16,001 bases of DNA from Flemingiibacterium sp045634005 (GCA_045634005.1 JAZQZL010000034.1:1-16001); one strand, 5' to 3'; numbered from the stretch's first letter, positions 7,506-13,883 are shown. Made by a program: numbers and translations. Notes: generated by a model not told the origin, from the sequence alone.

Positions 7506-8225
7506 TTATTTTTCGAAATTGACGGCTGCACTCTCAAAGGTGAGCTTATGCCCCTTCAGCTTACCCGCTTCGGCGGCTTCTACCTCGTACGTGCTGTTGT
7601 ATATCTCAAACTGTGCATTCATAAGTCCGTCCTCGCTTACGTCCTTGGCGTAGTAAACGTCGAGGTTGAGCCTTTTTACCTCGGCAAGGTCAACTCCCGT
7701 GAATATAACGCGGCGGAACTCGTAAAGCGGACGGCTCTTTGAAGCGAAAACGTAGTCTGTATAGACGTTGCCCTTATCGTCCGAGAGAGCGTAAACGAAG
7801 ACCTCGCCCGTCGGACGCTCGGTCAGCGAGTATTTCTCCATAAGCGTGTTTACCGTGCTGCGGCTGTTGTAGCGAACGGTAAGCTGCACCTCGCCTGCCG
7901 CCTTGGAAACGGCTATATTCGACACGTGATACCAGCCGCGCTCGTAGTTGCCGTTTTCGTCCTTACCGTTATTGTTGTACGGCTCGAGCGGCTCCTGCAT
8001 TAGTGCGTCGAACGTGCCGTTCTCGACACTTGTGAGGATGCCGTCTGTTGCGCTGACGCCCTCAAATGCATTCGGTATCTGCATAAGCGTCATACGTCCG
8101 AGCAGGAGCGTGAAGGTGCCGACGATTATAAGCATTGCGACAGCCTTAAAAATGAATTTTATGATCTTCGCGGGAGTGAAGCGCTTTTTCGATTCCTCCC
8201 ACTCGTAGTAATCCATATCTTCCAT
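7506..8225 (-). CDS. Single-pass membrane protein of unknown function
   Basis: I do not recognise this 239-residue protein. It has a short acidic, aromatic N-terminus (MEDMDYYEWEE), a basic stretch, one membrane helix at about 22-43, and an outward-facing domain of roughly 190 residues. That domain looks mostly beta-stranded with repeated aromatic positions. Few positive charges lie after the helix, consistent with an N-in, C-out topology. AAGGAG lies 7 bases before the ATG; an in-frame ATG at codon 4 is less well placed. It is the first gene behind a good promoter and is followed at 28 bases by the Xaa-Pro aminopeptidase gene. The link may be simple co-expression. No catalytic motif or lipobox is visible. 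Confidence 0.8.
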   Translation of the reverse strand: MEDMDYYEWEESKKRFTPAKIIKFIFKAVAMLIIVGTFTLLLGRMTLMQIPNAFEGVSATDGILTSVENGTFDALMQEPLEPYNNNGKDENGNYERGWYHVSNIAVSKAAGEVQLTVRYNSRSTVNTLMEKYSLTERPTGEVFVYALSDDKGNVYTDYVFASKSRPLYEFRRVIFTGVDLAEVKRLNLDVYYAKDVSEDGLMNAQFEIYNSTYEVEAAEAGKLKGHKLTFESAAVNFEK

Positions 8226-8256
8226 TGGGTTTCTCCTTACATTTTATACTCTCACA

Positions 8257-8285
8257 ATTATAACACGGATTTTGTTAAAATTCAA
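8257..8285 (-). promoter_or_regulatory. Sigma-A promoter for the 8225-5690 unit
   Basis: On the minus strand TTGAAT (8280-8285) and TATAAT (8257-8262) are 17 bases apart, in an A/T-rich divergent intergenic region. The predicted start near 8250 leaves a leader of about 25 bases carrying AAGGAG. Confidence 0.85.
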
Positions 8286-8357
8286 GGCGCTATTGAAGAA
8301 TAATTTATTAACCGCGAGCGGTGATGGCAAAAAACGCTGAAAATTCAAAAAACGTAC

Positions 8358-8386
8358 TTGAAATAATCACACATATGTGGTAAAAT
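8358..8386 (+). promoter_or_regulatory. Extended -10 promoter of the aminotransferase gene, with palindrome in spacer
   Basis: TTGAAA (8358-8363) and TAAAAT (8381-8386) are 17 bases apart, with TGG immediately before the -10 as an extended -10 element. A perfect 10-bp palindrome, CACATATGTG (8370-8379), lies inside the spacer and could be an operator. Transcription should start near 8393, about 54 bases before the ATG. Confidence 0.8.
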
Positions 8387-8446
8387 ATAAGATAATGGCA
8401 AAATATATCTATAATCAAGGCTTACATATGCCGAAAGGACACACAG

Positions 8447-9637
8447 ATGGAATACAGAATTTCAAACAAGATGCAGGACTTAAAGCCTTCCGCGATCCGC
8501 GAAATATTCAAGGCGCTGTCCGACCCGACTATAATCTCCTTTGCCGCAGGTAATCCTGCGCCCGAATCGTTCCCCGTGGACGATCTTTCGCGCCTTTCCG
8601 CGAAGATCTTTGCAACCGAGCCGTCAAAGGCGCTTCAGTACGGTATCACTGAGGGCTATCCCGCACTCAGACAGGACGTTATCGACCGTCTTACCACTCG
8701 CTTTAACATAAATATGGACGGTCAGACGACTATCATCACCTCGGGCGGTCAGCAGGGTATTGAGCTTCTGTGCAAGACTATGTGCAACGAGGGTGATACC
8801 GTTATCTGTGAAAATCCGAGCTTCATCGGCGCGCTCAACGCGTTCCGCTCGCTCGGCTGTAAGACTGTCGGTGTACCGCTCGCAGACGAAGGCGGAATCG
8901 ATCTCGAAAAGCTCGAGGCTACTATGAAGAACGAGCCTTGTGCAAAGATACTTTATCTTATCCCGACCTTCCAGAATCCCGCAGGAACCTGCATGCCGCT
9001 TGAAAAGCGTAAGGCTGTGCTCGAGCTTGCGAAGAAGTACAACGTAGTTATTCTTGAGGACAATCCCTACGGCGAGCTTCGTTTTGCCGGACAGGAGATT
9101 CCCACCATCAAGTCGCTTGATAAGGACGGCATCGTCGTTTACTCCGGCTCGTACAGTAAGGTGCTCTCGGCAGGTATGAGAATCGGCTTTATCTGCGGTC
9201 CCGACGAGGTCGTTACGAAGATGGTAGTTGCAAAGCAGGTCGAGGACGTTCACACCAACCAGTTCTTCCAGATGCTCTGCCACGCCTACATCACCGAGTG
9301 CGACATTGACAAGCACATTGAGGGCATCCGCGCACTTTACCGCAGAAAGTGCAATCTTATGCTCGCAGAGCTTGACAAGAACATGCCCGACTGCGTGAAA
9401 TACACCCGTCCCGAGGGCGGTCTGTTCCTCTGGTGCACGCTTCCCGATAATATCGATCAGGGCGCTTTCGTTAAGAAGGCGATGGAGAAGAAGGTTGCAG
9501 TCGTTCCCGGTCAGGCGTTCAACTGTGATACCGCAGCACCCTCGCAGTGCTTCAGACTTAACTATTCAACTCCGTCCGACGAGCAGATAATCGCCGGAGT
9601 CGGATATCTCTGCGATGCAGTGAAGGCAATGCTCTAA
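8447..9637 (+). CDS. Class I/II PLP-dependent aminotransferase (2-aminoadipate/aromatic type)
   Basis: The 396-residue fold-type I enzyme has the PLP lysine K238 in SGSYSKVLSAGMRIGF. N177 sits in the PTFQNPAG block, D205 and Y208 in LEDNPYGEL, and R370 in CFRLNYS is positioned for the substrate carboxylate. The N-terminal ISFAAGNPAPESFP and QYGITEGYPALR blocks mark the subgroup that includes 2-aminoadipate transaminases (LysN) and the aminotransferase half of MocR regulators. No GntR DNA-binding domain is attached, so it is a plain enzyme. It should swap an amino group between an amino acid, possibly aromatic, branched or 2-aminoadipate, and 2-oxoglutarate; specificity cannot be read. GAAAGGA lies 7 bases before the ATG. 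It has its own promoter and is followed after 61 bases by the TagO-like gene. Confidence 0.93.
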   Translation: MEYRISNKMQDLKPSAIREIFKALSDPTIISFAAGNPAPESFPVDDLSRLSAKIFATEPSKALQYGITEGYPALRQDVIDRLTTRFNINMDGQTTIITSGGQQGIELLCKTMCNEGDTVICENPSFIGALNAFRSLGCKTVGVPLADEGGIDLEKLEATMKNEPCAKILYLIPTFQNPAGTCMPLEKRKAVLELAKKYNVVILEDNPYGELRFAGQEIPTIKSLDKDGIVVYSGSYSKVLSAGMRIGFICGPDEVVTKMVVAKQVEDVHTNQFFQMLCHAYITECDIDKHIEGIRALYRRKCNLMLAELDKNMPDCVKYTRPEGGLFLWCTLPDNIDQGAFVKKAMEKKVAVVPGQAFNCDTAAPSQCFRLNYSTPSDEQIIAGVGYLCDAVKAML

Positions 9638-9648
9638 GGCAAAGCCGA

Positions 9649-9654
9649 TATAAT
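9649..9654 (+). promoter_or_regulatory. Possible weak promoter (-10 only) for the TagO-like gene
   Basis: A perfect TATAAT lies in the 61-base gap, 45 bases before the next ATG. At the right distance upstream there is no recognisable -35 (GCAATG at 17 bases) and no TG extension, so it may be chance. Read-through from the aminotransferase promoter is as likely. Confidence 0.3.
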
Positions 9655-9668
9655 AACGAAAACAGTGA

Positions 9669-9684
9669 TGCGCCGCACGGCGCA
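9669..9684 (+). other. Small hairpin next to the TagO-like gene's ribosome site
   Basis: TGCGCC (9669-9674) and GGCGCA (9679-9684) form a perfect 6-bp stem around GCAC. The following bases give the Shine-Dalgarno AAAGGAG (9684-9690), 8 bases before the ATG at 9699. No U-run follows, so it is not a terminator. It could modulate ribosome access or protect a processed 5' end. Confidence 0.5.
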
Positions 9685-9698
9685 AAGGAGCTTGCGTT

Positions 9699-10835
9699 AT
9701 GACAACTACTGAAATAATATATTTGTTTGCGGCTGTGGCGCTTGCCGCACTCGTTGCGTTTACTACCACACCCGCGGTGAGCGTGCTTGCACACAAGATC
9801 GGCGCTATCGACGTGCCGCGCGATGCAAGACGAATGCACAAAACGCCGATACCCCGTATCGGCGGACTTGCGATATTCATTGGTTTTGCAGTTGCGACTG
9901 CCGTGTTCTGCGAGCTGACGCCCGAGCTTATTGCGATATACGTTGGCGGACTTATTATAATTGCCGTCGGTATTATCGACGACGTGAGAGCGATAAATGC
10001 GTGGCTGAAGCTTGTCGCACAGGTTGCGGTGGCGTTTGTTGCCGTTTCGCAGGGCGTTGTGCTCGAGTATGTAAATTTTTTCGGCACGTACATTCACTTT
10101 GGCGTCTTGTCCGTGCCGATAACGGTCATATGGATAGTCGGTCTTACCAACGCTATCAACCTTATCGACGGTCTTGACGGACTTGCTTGCGGCGTTTCGG
10201 CTATATGCTCAATGTCACTTCTGCTTGTAATGCTCCTTAAGGGAGAAGTGGCTGTTGCAATGCTGACTGCCGTGCTTGTTGGTGCGTGCATAGGATTTTT
10301 GCCGTTCAACTCAAATCCTGCAAAGATATTTATGGGCGATACGGGCGCGCTCTTCCTCGGATATACGCTTGCCGTGATATCCGTTTCGGGCGTTTTCAAG
10401 ATGCACACGGTCATTTCGTTTATGATACCGCTGTCCATCTTCGGTCTTCCGCTCTTTGACACCACGTTTGCATTTACACGCCGTATCCTTCACGGAAGAT
10501 CTCCGTTCTCGGCTGACCGCGGACATCTTCATCACAGACTTATCGACATCGGCTTCAATCAGAAGCAGTCGGTTCGCATACTTTACGCGATCTGCGCTAT
10601 TCTCGGAACGTCCGCGATAATGTTTACCGAGGAGAATATCGGCCGCGCGATAATTATTATCGCCGTCGGATTTATAATCTTCCTCGTGAATTTCATCATA
10701 CTGCGCCACAAGAGCGTGCGCGGCAAGATGGGACTTGAGCTTCACGATCCCGTTGACAGTGATAACTACAAAAAACGCGAGGACAAGGAAATGTCCCTCG
10801 CAGACGAAACAAAAAATGAAGAAGAAAATAAATGA
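9699..10835 (+). CDS. tagO: Undecaprenyl-phosphate GlcNAc-1-phosphate transferase family (TagO/WecA/MraY-like)
   Basis: This 378-residue membrane protein has about ten or eleven hydrophobic helices. It carries the glycosyltransferase family 4 signatures: PRIGG (52-56), GIIDD with the magnesium-site aspartates D94 and D95, NAINLIDGLDGLA (151-163), GDTGALFLGY (213-222), and the basic cytoplasmic HLHHRL (276-281) expected to bind the nucleotide-sugar phosphate. HLHHRL and the general pattern fit TagO/WecA better than MraY. It should move a sugar-1-phosphate, usually GlcNAc, from UDP-sugar to undecaprenyl phosphate, starting wall teichoic acid or another surface glycan. The soluble tail from about 338 is highly charged and longer than needed for catalysis. 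AAAGGAG lies 8 bases before the ATG. Its last 20 bases overlap the next gene. No other glycan genes are nearby, so the final polymer is unknown. Confidence 0.93.
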   Translation: MTTTEIIYLFAAVALAALVAFTTTPAVSVLAHKIGAIDVPRDARRMHKTPIPRIGGLAIFIGFAVATAVFCELTPELIAIYVGGLIIIAVGIIDDVRAINAWLKLVAQVAVAFVAVSQGVVLEYVNFFGTYIHFGVLSVPITVIWIVGLTNAINLIDGLDGLACGVSAICSMSLLLVMLLKGEVAVAMLTAVLVGACIGFLPFNSNPAKIFMGDTGALFLGYTLAVISVSGVFKMHTVISFMIPLSIFGLPLFDTTFAFTRRILHGRSPFSADRGHLHHRLIDIGFNQKQSVRILYAICAILGTSAIMFTEENIGRAIIIIAVGFIIFLVNFIILRHKSVRGKMGLELHDPVDSDNYKKREDKEMSLADETKNEEENK

Positions 10836-11703
10836 CGGTACGGGCAATATTGCCCGTGGAACGGCGATAATAATAGTCGCGATGGTTATCGTGTTCGGCG
10901 CGGTGTTTGCGTGGATGTACTCTATGGATATGCTGTATTTGCCGAGCTTTATCGAGGATATTATAGGCAAGGGTGACGACGAGCTTTCGTGGGATCTCGG
11001 CGCGCTGTCCGAGCTTGTAAAAAACGGTAAGAACGAGCGCGGCGAGGCTGTCACCTTCGATATAACCTACGAAAACCTTCGCACCGCGCTTCTCGAGAGC
11101 GAGAGGGTAGATGGGATCTACATCTCGGCTGACGTGAAATACTACGCCGATGACGGTGCCTTTGTGCAAAAGGTCGCGTACTACCGCGACGGCGAGCGCT
11201 TTCGGGTTGAAATCTACGAAATAGCGGCACAGGGTGCGGGCATCGTGCCTACGCTTAAAACGTTAAAGGTATCAGACGGTAAAGAAATATGCTTTACCGA
11301 CAATTCAACGGGTGAGTCGCAAACGCTGATCTACGATCCGTCGGTGCTTCCCGAAAACGAGGCAGGTATCCCCTCTGTTGACGAGCTTCTTTTGGCACTT
11401 GCCGAGTTTCCCGAGAGCGAAGGCACAAACGCCGCTGCCGAGGGCTCGGAGGTCGTCAGAAATACGACTCTGAAGCTCGTTCGCACAGATACGGGCAACA
11501 TGTATTACGTTGCCTTCACCTATGCCGATACGGGGCTTGTTGAGGAATATTACGTTTCGGCACTGCACCGCGCGGTCATCTCGATGACCAGCACGCAAAA
11601 CGGCAAAGCTGTGTATTCCTACAGCACAAATACTGTTTCGGTCGATGCCGATGCGTACAGCTCGGCAGGGCTTTACGATATTTCAAAAGCCTCCGAGCAG
11701 TAA
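10816..11703 (+). CDS. Membrane-anchored protein of unknown function, overlapping the TagO-like gene
   Basis: I do not recognise a named family. With the ATG at 10816 the product is 295 residues: a basic N-terminus (MKKKIN), one membrane helix at about 16-36, and a large outward domain. The domain has beta-strand-like alternation (YISADVKYYADDGAFVQKVA, YYRDGERFRVEIY). This recalls LolA/LppX-like lipoprotein folds, a weak structural guess only. A TTG start at 10735 would put 27 more residues inside the TagO-like gene and bury the membrane helix, so I reject it. The start has no strong Shine-Dalgarno and overlaps the upstream gene by 20 bases, suggesting translational coupling. The coupling hints at a role near surface-polymer assembly, but nothing proves it. 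Its 3' end overlaps the facing gene by 21 bases. Confidence 0.75.
   Translation: MKKKINDGTGNIARGTAIIIVAMVIVFGAVFAWMYSMDMLYLPSFIEDIIGKGDDELSWDLGALSELVKNGKNERGEAVTFDITYENLRTALLESERVDGIYISADVKYYADDGAFVQKVAYYRDGERFRVEIYEIAAQGAGIVPTLKTLKVSDGKEICFTDNSTGESQTLIYDPSVLPENEAGIPSVDELLLALAEFPESEGTNAAAEGSEVVRNTTLKLVRTDTGNMYYVAFTYADTGLVEEYYVSALHRAVISMTSTQNGKAVYSYSTNTVSVDADAYSSAGLYDISKASEQ
10840..10857. repeat. Perfect 18-bp palindrome in the start region of the anchored protein gene
   Basis: ACGGGCAATATTGCCCGT equals its own reverse complement. It lies 4 bases after the TagO-like stop codon, within codons 9-14 of the next gene. It could be an RNA hairpin that tunes coupled translation, a DNA-binding site, or an exapted repeat. 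No second copy is seen in the window. Confidence 0.7.
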
Positions 11704-12081
11704 CAGCGCGAGCAGTATGACCGTTTCGTCGCGTCGCTCGCAGTCGTTTTGCAAAAGCAGCACGATAAGTCCGATAAGGAGTATATCGTCAAGCTCGAAG
11801 CCGCGTGAAAAGCGGCCGAGTATGCCTGATAAAATGCCGTTCTGCTTGCTGTGCGACCGTTCACATTCGCTTTCACGCTGCGCCTCCGATAAGCACTTCG
11901 GAGGCGCGGCTTCTATCTCTGTTGCGGCGCTCTCACATCCCGCCGGACACGTATCCGTGGGCGGCTCATCGAGTGTGAACGCGTTCCCGCGATAGTTCGC
12001 AGGTATGCTGTAGCCGCCCATCTCAAAGCTTTGCATATTGCCGCAAGGCTTTTCGGGGCTGTCATTTTGCTGTGCGTACAT
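11683..12081 (-). CDS. Small protein with hydrophobic C-terminal hairpin, third of a small-gene trio
   Basis: The 132-residue protein has no firmly recognised function. Residues 1-85 are polar and probably disordered, with five cysteines (13, 45, 49, 63, 73). From about 94 comes GFELDDILLIGLIVLLL, a short polar turn with C114, then VILLALLLLGGF at the end. I recall similar acidic-then-leucine-rich endings in small clostridial proteins of unknown role, but cannot name a family. The two hydrophobic stretches (about 99-110 and 121-131) are short for classical membrane helices. AAAGGAG lies 6 bases before the ATG. It follows the 133-residue gene by 14 bases. The stop overlaps the opposing gene's end by 21 bases, and there is no terminator between them. 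Confidence 0.75.
   Translation of the reverse strand: MYAQQNDSPEKPCGNMQSFEMGGYSIPANYRGNAFTLDEPPTDTCPAGCESAATEIEAAPPKCLSEAQRESECERSHSKQNGILSGILGRFSRGFELDDILLIGLIVLLLQNDCERRDETVILLALLLLGGF
11880..11907. repeat. 10-bp perfect inverted repeat inside a small gene
   Basis: GCGCCTCCGA (11880-11889) and TCGGAGGCGC (11898-11907) are exact reverse complements separated by 8 bases. The element sits within the coding sequence around Pro61 to Arg69 of the 132-residue protein, in its low-complexity part. In mRNA it would form a stable hairpin. No U-run follows. Confidence 0.7.
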
Positions 12082-12095
12082 TATTTACTCCTTTC

Positions 12096-12497
12096 TTAAA
12101 ACAGCTTGCCGCCGAGCATTCCGCCGGCAAGGTCCGCAAGGCGGAGCATATTTACGAGTGTGTCTATTTTTTCGGCTCTGCCGTGTCCCATATACGGCTT
12201 CAGGGCATAAAGGAGCGCACATCGCGGATCACCCTTTGTGCCACCGCCGCCAAGCATCCCGGCTATTGCGGCGATCGACGGTGCCTCACCGTTTCCAACG
12301 TTCGCGCTGTCGTTTGATACCGACGCTGCTGTGGATTCGCCGGCGCTCTGCGAGGAAGTGTCATCTATAGGCTTGCCATCCGTATTCTGAGAGGGCATAT
12401 TTCCCATAAGACTGCTCGCAATGCTCATCGCTTTTGCAAGCGCTGCTGGGTCCCCGAGCATCTTCGAGAGTGCGCCCGAAATGTCGTTACTGTCCAT
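12096..12497 (-). CDS. Small protein of unknown function, second of a small-gene trio
   Basis: The 133-residue protein has a helical start (SGALSKMLGDPAALAKAM), a low-complexity middle rich in Ser, Asn, Gly and Asp (about 33-75), a glycine stretch, and a conserved-looking end: ALLYALKPYMGHGRAEKIDT followed by LVNMLRLADLAGG. I recall this type of end (a leucine-rich helix, KPY, basic residues, KID, MLRL) from small clostridial proteins that sit in similar small-gene clusters, but cannot name a function. There is no signal peptide and no convincing membrane helix. GGAG stands before the ATG with about 9 bases spacing. The start overlaps the end of the 85-residue gene by 11 bases, which suggests coupled translation. 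Confidence 0.78.
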   Translation of the reverse strand: MDSNDISGALSKMLGDPAALAKAMSIASSLMGNMPSQNTDGKPIDDTSSQSAGESTAASVSNDSANVGNGEAPSIAAIAGMLGGGGTKGDPRCALLYALKPYMGHGRAEKIDTLVNMLRLADLAGGMLGGKLF

Positions 12498-12744
12498 TTC
12501 CCATATCTCCGAGCTGCTCCATTATTGCGGATACTCGCTCTCGGCCTAACAGCTCTGTGGCGTTCGCTATGTCTTTATCGGTGGCGTTCGAGAGGCTTGC
12601 ACGTACAAGACGAAGGTTCTTGACGGCGCTTTCGATGATGCTTTTGTCAATGCCGGCACCACTTGCGAGAGCGGTTATTGTCTTGGCGAGGGTTGCGTCA
12701 TCGAGGGATAAAAGTCGGTCGAGCATAGTTTTGTCTATCTGCAT
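12487..12744 (-). CDS. Small helical protein of unknown function, first of a small-gene trio
   Basis: The 85-residue product is predicted to be almost entirely helical and soluble: MLDRLLSLDDATLAKTITAL, then AGIDKSIIESAVKNLRLV, then NATDKDIANATELLGRERVS. I chose the ATG at 12744 because a full AAAGGAG (12753-12759) lies 8 bases upstream. A longer reading from 12798 would add 18 residues with no ribosome site and would read through the promoter-like sequence. It overlaps the 133-residue gene by 11 bases and heads the minus-strand trio. The function is unknown; the promoter-like sequence upstream hints at sporulation. Confidence 0.8.
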   Translation of the reverse strand: MQIDKTMLDRLLSLDDATLAKTITALASGAGIDKSIIESAVKNLRLVRASLSNATDKDIANATELLGRERVSAIMEQLGDMGNGQ

Positions 12745-12752
12745 TGGGAATT

Positions 12753-12759
12753 CTCCTTT
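12753..12759 (-). promoter_or_regulatory. Shine-Dalgarno that fixes the start of the 85-residue gene
   Basis: AAAGGAG on the minus strand, 8 bases from the ATG at 12744. It rules out the in-frame start 54 bases further upstream. Confidence 0.88.
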
Positions 12760-12775
12760 CAAAGCGGCTTCAATA

Positions 12776-12803
12776 TATTCTATGCAGGCTCCTGCCAATT
12801 CGT
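12776..12803 (-). promoter_or_regulatory. Candidate sigma-K-type promoter of the small-gene trio
   Basis: On the minus strand AC (12802-12803), 17 bases, then CATAGAATA (12776-12784) matches the Bacillus sigma-K consensus AC-N17-CATANNNTA at every fixed position. The predicted start near 12768 gives a short leader with AAAGGAG correctly placed. A 5-bp inverted repeat, GCAGG-CT-CCTGC (12784-12795), overlaps the spacer. No sigma-A-like promoter is apparent in this 73-base divergent gap. The motif has few fixed bases, so chance is possible. Confidence 0.45.
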
Positions 12804-12817
12804 GAATTGAGGTTTTT

Positions 12818-13312
12818 ATGAAATATCTTATTTTTTCCGACAGTCACAGAAAAACGCTTGGTATCACACAGGTCATCGACCGCTCACTCGCCGGTCTTGA
12901 CGGGGTGATTTTTCTTGGCGACAACTACGACGACACAGACGTTATCCGCGAGAAATATCCGCGCCTTGATATCTACGCCGTCGCAGGCAACTGCGACACC
13001 TCGCCATTGTACCGCACGCCCGATTATCTTGAGCGCATCATAAACCTTGACGGCGTTCGCGTGCTTATGGTGCACGGACACGCTCACGGCGTGAAATGGA
13101 GCCTTGGTGACCTTGCGGCGTATTCGAAGCGAAAGGGAATAGACGTCGCGCTGTTCGGACATACGCACGAGCGCTATGAGTCCTACGTTGACGGACTGTA
13201 TCTGTTTAATCCCGGCTCGGTATCCGAGCCGCGCGACGGCACGGCTTCGTTCGGTGTGCTTACAATACAGAACGGTCAGGTGCTATTATCACACGGCGAT
13301 GTGTGGATATGA
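12818..13312 (+). CDS. YfcE/MJ0936-family metallophosphodiesterase
   Basis: The 164-residue protein is the usual length of this compact calcineurin-like family. The metal-binding blocks are all present: SDSH with D8 and H10, LGDN with D35, GNCD with N58, VHGHAHG with H86, and FGHTH with H115 and H117. These coordinate two metal ions, usually manganese, for phosphodiester hydrolysis. Family members act on artificial phosphodiesters in vitro and the cellular substrate is generally unknown. There is no signal peptide, so it is cytoplasmic. GAGG stands about 5 bases before the ATG. It is divergent from the small-gene trio and followed after 9 bases by a membrane-protein gene, so the two are probably co-transcribed. 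Confidence 0.94.
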   Translation: MKYLIFSDSHRKTLGITQVIDRSLAGLDGVIFLGDNYDDTDVIREKYPRLDIYAVAGNCDTSPLYRTPDYLERIINLDGVRVLMVHGHAHGVKWSLGDLAAYSKRKGIDVALFGHTHERYESYVDGLYLFNPGSVSEPRDGTASFGVLTIQNGQVLLSHGDVWI

Positions 13313-13321
13313 GGTGAAATT

Positions 13322-13813
13322 ATGACGTACATTCCAAAACGCGGCAGTAAAGCGAAAAATCTTTCGCTTCTTTTGATAATAACGGGCTTTGTTTTGATGC
13401 TCTTATCGGCTGTTGTGCCGCAGGGCGTTGCCTTTCAGGTCCTCGCCTTTGCGTTGGTGATAGCGGCGGTCTTTCTTTTGCAGAGATACGTGCTGTGCGA
13501 GTACCGCTACATTATAAACGACAGGGACGACGGCGCGGCGGATTTCCTTGTTTACAAAAAACAGGGCAAAAACGACGTCAAGGTGTGTCACTTGTCGCTT
13601 TTAAGCGTAACGGGTGTGACGAAATATGCAGGTACCCACAAAAAGGGGGCGGCTCGGTACGACTACAGTCAAAATCTTACCGACAGTAAATACGTCGTTT
13701 CTGCGCTTGACGGCGATAGGAAAATAGAGGTAATGATCGAATGCGACGAAGCGTTCGCGCGCCTTGTTTCCGAGCGCTCGGGCGGTGGTGGCGGAACCGT
13801 ATTTGCTATGTGA
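13322..13813 (+). CDS. Two-helix membrane protein of unknown function
   Basis: The 163-residue protein has a basic start (PKRGSKAK), two membrane helices (about 13-31 and 36-54) joined by a very short loop, and a C-terminal soluble part of about 100 residues. The helix-pair-plus-domain layout resembles bacterial PH-domain-like membrane proteins, with YRYIINDRDDGAADFLVYKK as strand-like segments. This is weak evidence and I do not assign a family. The end is glycine-rich. GAGGTGA lies before the ATG and overlaps the upstream stop region. The 9-base gap indicates an operon with the phosphodiesterase. The soluble part should face the cytoplasm if both ends are inside. Confidence 0.78.
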   Translation: MTYIPKRGSKAKNLSLLLIITGFVLMLLSAVVPQGVAFQVLAFALVIAAVFLLQRYVLCEYRYIINDRDDGAADFLVYKKQGKNDVKVCHLSLLSVTGVTKYAGTHKKGAARYDYSQNLTDSKYVVSALDGDRKIEVMIECDEAFARLVSERSGGGGGTVFAM

Positions 13814-13826
13814 TTATGTGAGCATA

Positions 13827-13855
13827 TTGACATCGGTGCGCCGATGTGGTATCAT
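13827..13855 (+). promoter_or_regulatory. Strong promoter of the M18 aminopeptidase gene with inverted repeat in spacer
   Basis: TTGACA (13827-13832) and TATCAT (13850-13855) are 17 bases apart, with TGG directly before the -10. A 7-bp inverted repeat, ACATCGG (13830-13836) and CCGATGT (13841-13847), fills the spacer. It is a good candidate operator, and its position between the two boxes recalls MerR-type or repressor sites. Transcription should start near 13862, about 29 bases before the ATG. Confidence 0.85.
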
Positions 13856-13877
13856 ATTTATATCGAATTATGTATGT

Positions 13878-13883
13878 AGAGGT
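13878..13883 (+). promoter_or_regulatory. Shine-Dalgarno that fixes the M18 start
   Basis: AGAGGT lies 7 bases before the ATG at 13891. The in-frame GTG at 13846 lies inside the promoter spacer and upstream of the predicted transcription start, so it is not the start. Confidence 0.8.

Noticed and set aside
5771..7522. Open plus-strand frames (5771-6592, 6968-7522) opposite the Xaa-Pro aminopeptidase
   Set aside because: Antisense shadows of a gene with all five metal ligands intact; no domain or start signal of their own.
8428..8553. 41-codon leader frame overlapping the aminotransferase start
   Set aside because: It has no ribosome site. It is not a leader peptide with runs of one amino acid, and no attenuator hairpin is seen. 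Probably chance.
9669..9684. Hairpin after the aminotransferase gene as a terminator
   Set aside because: The stem is only 6 bp and is followed by AAAGGAGC rather than a U-run.
10735..10815. TTG start for the anchored protein gene
   Set aside because: It would add 27 residues read from inside the TagO-like coding sequence and push the basic start and membrane helix inward. The ATG at 10816 gives a normal membrane-anchor N-terminus.
12745..12798. Longer start for the 85-residue trio gene
   Set aside because: It would be translated through the promoter-like sequence and the strong Shine-Dalgarno. The ATG at 12744 has AAAGGAG at the right distance.
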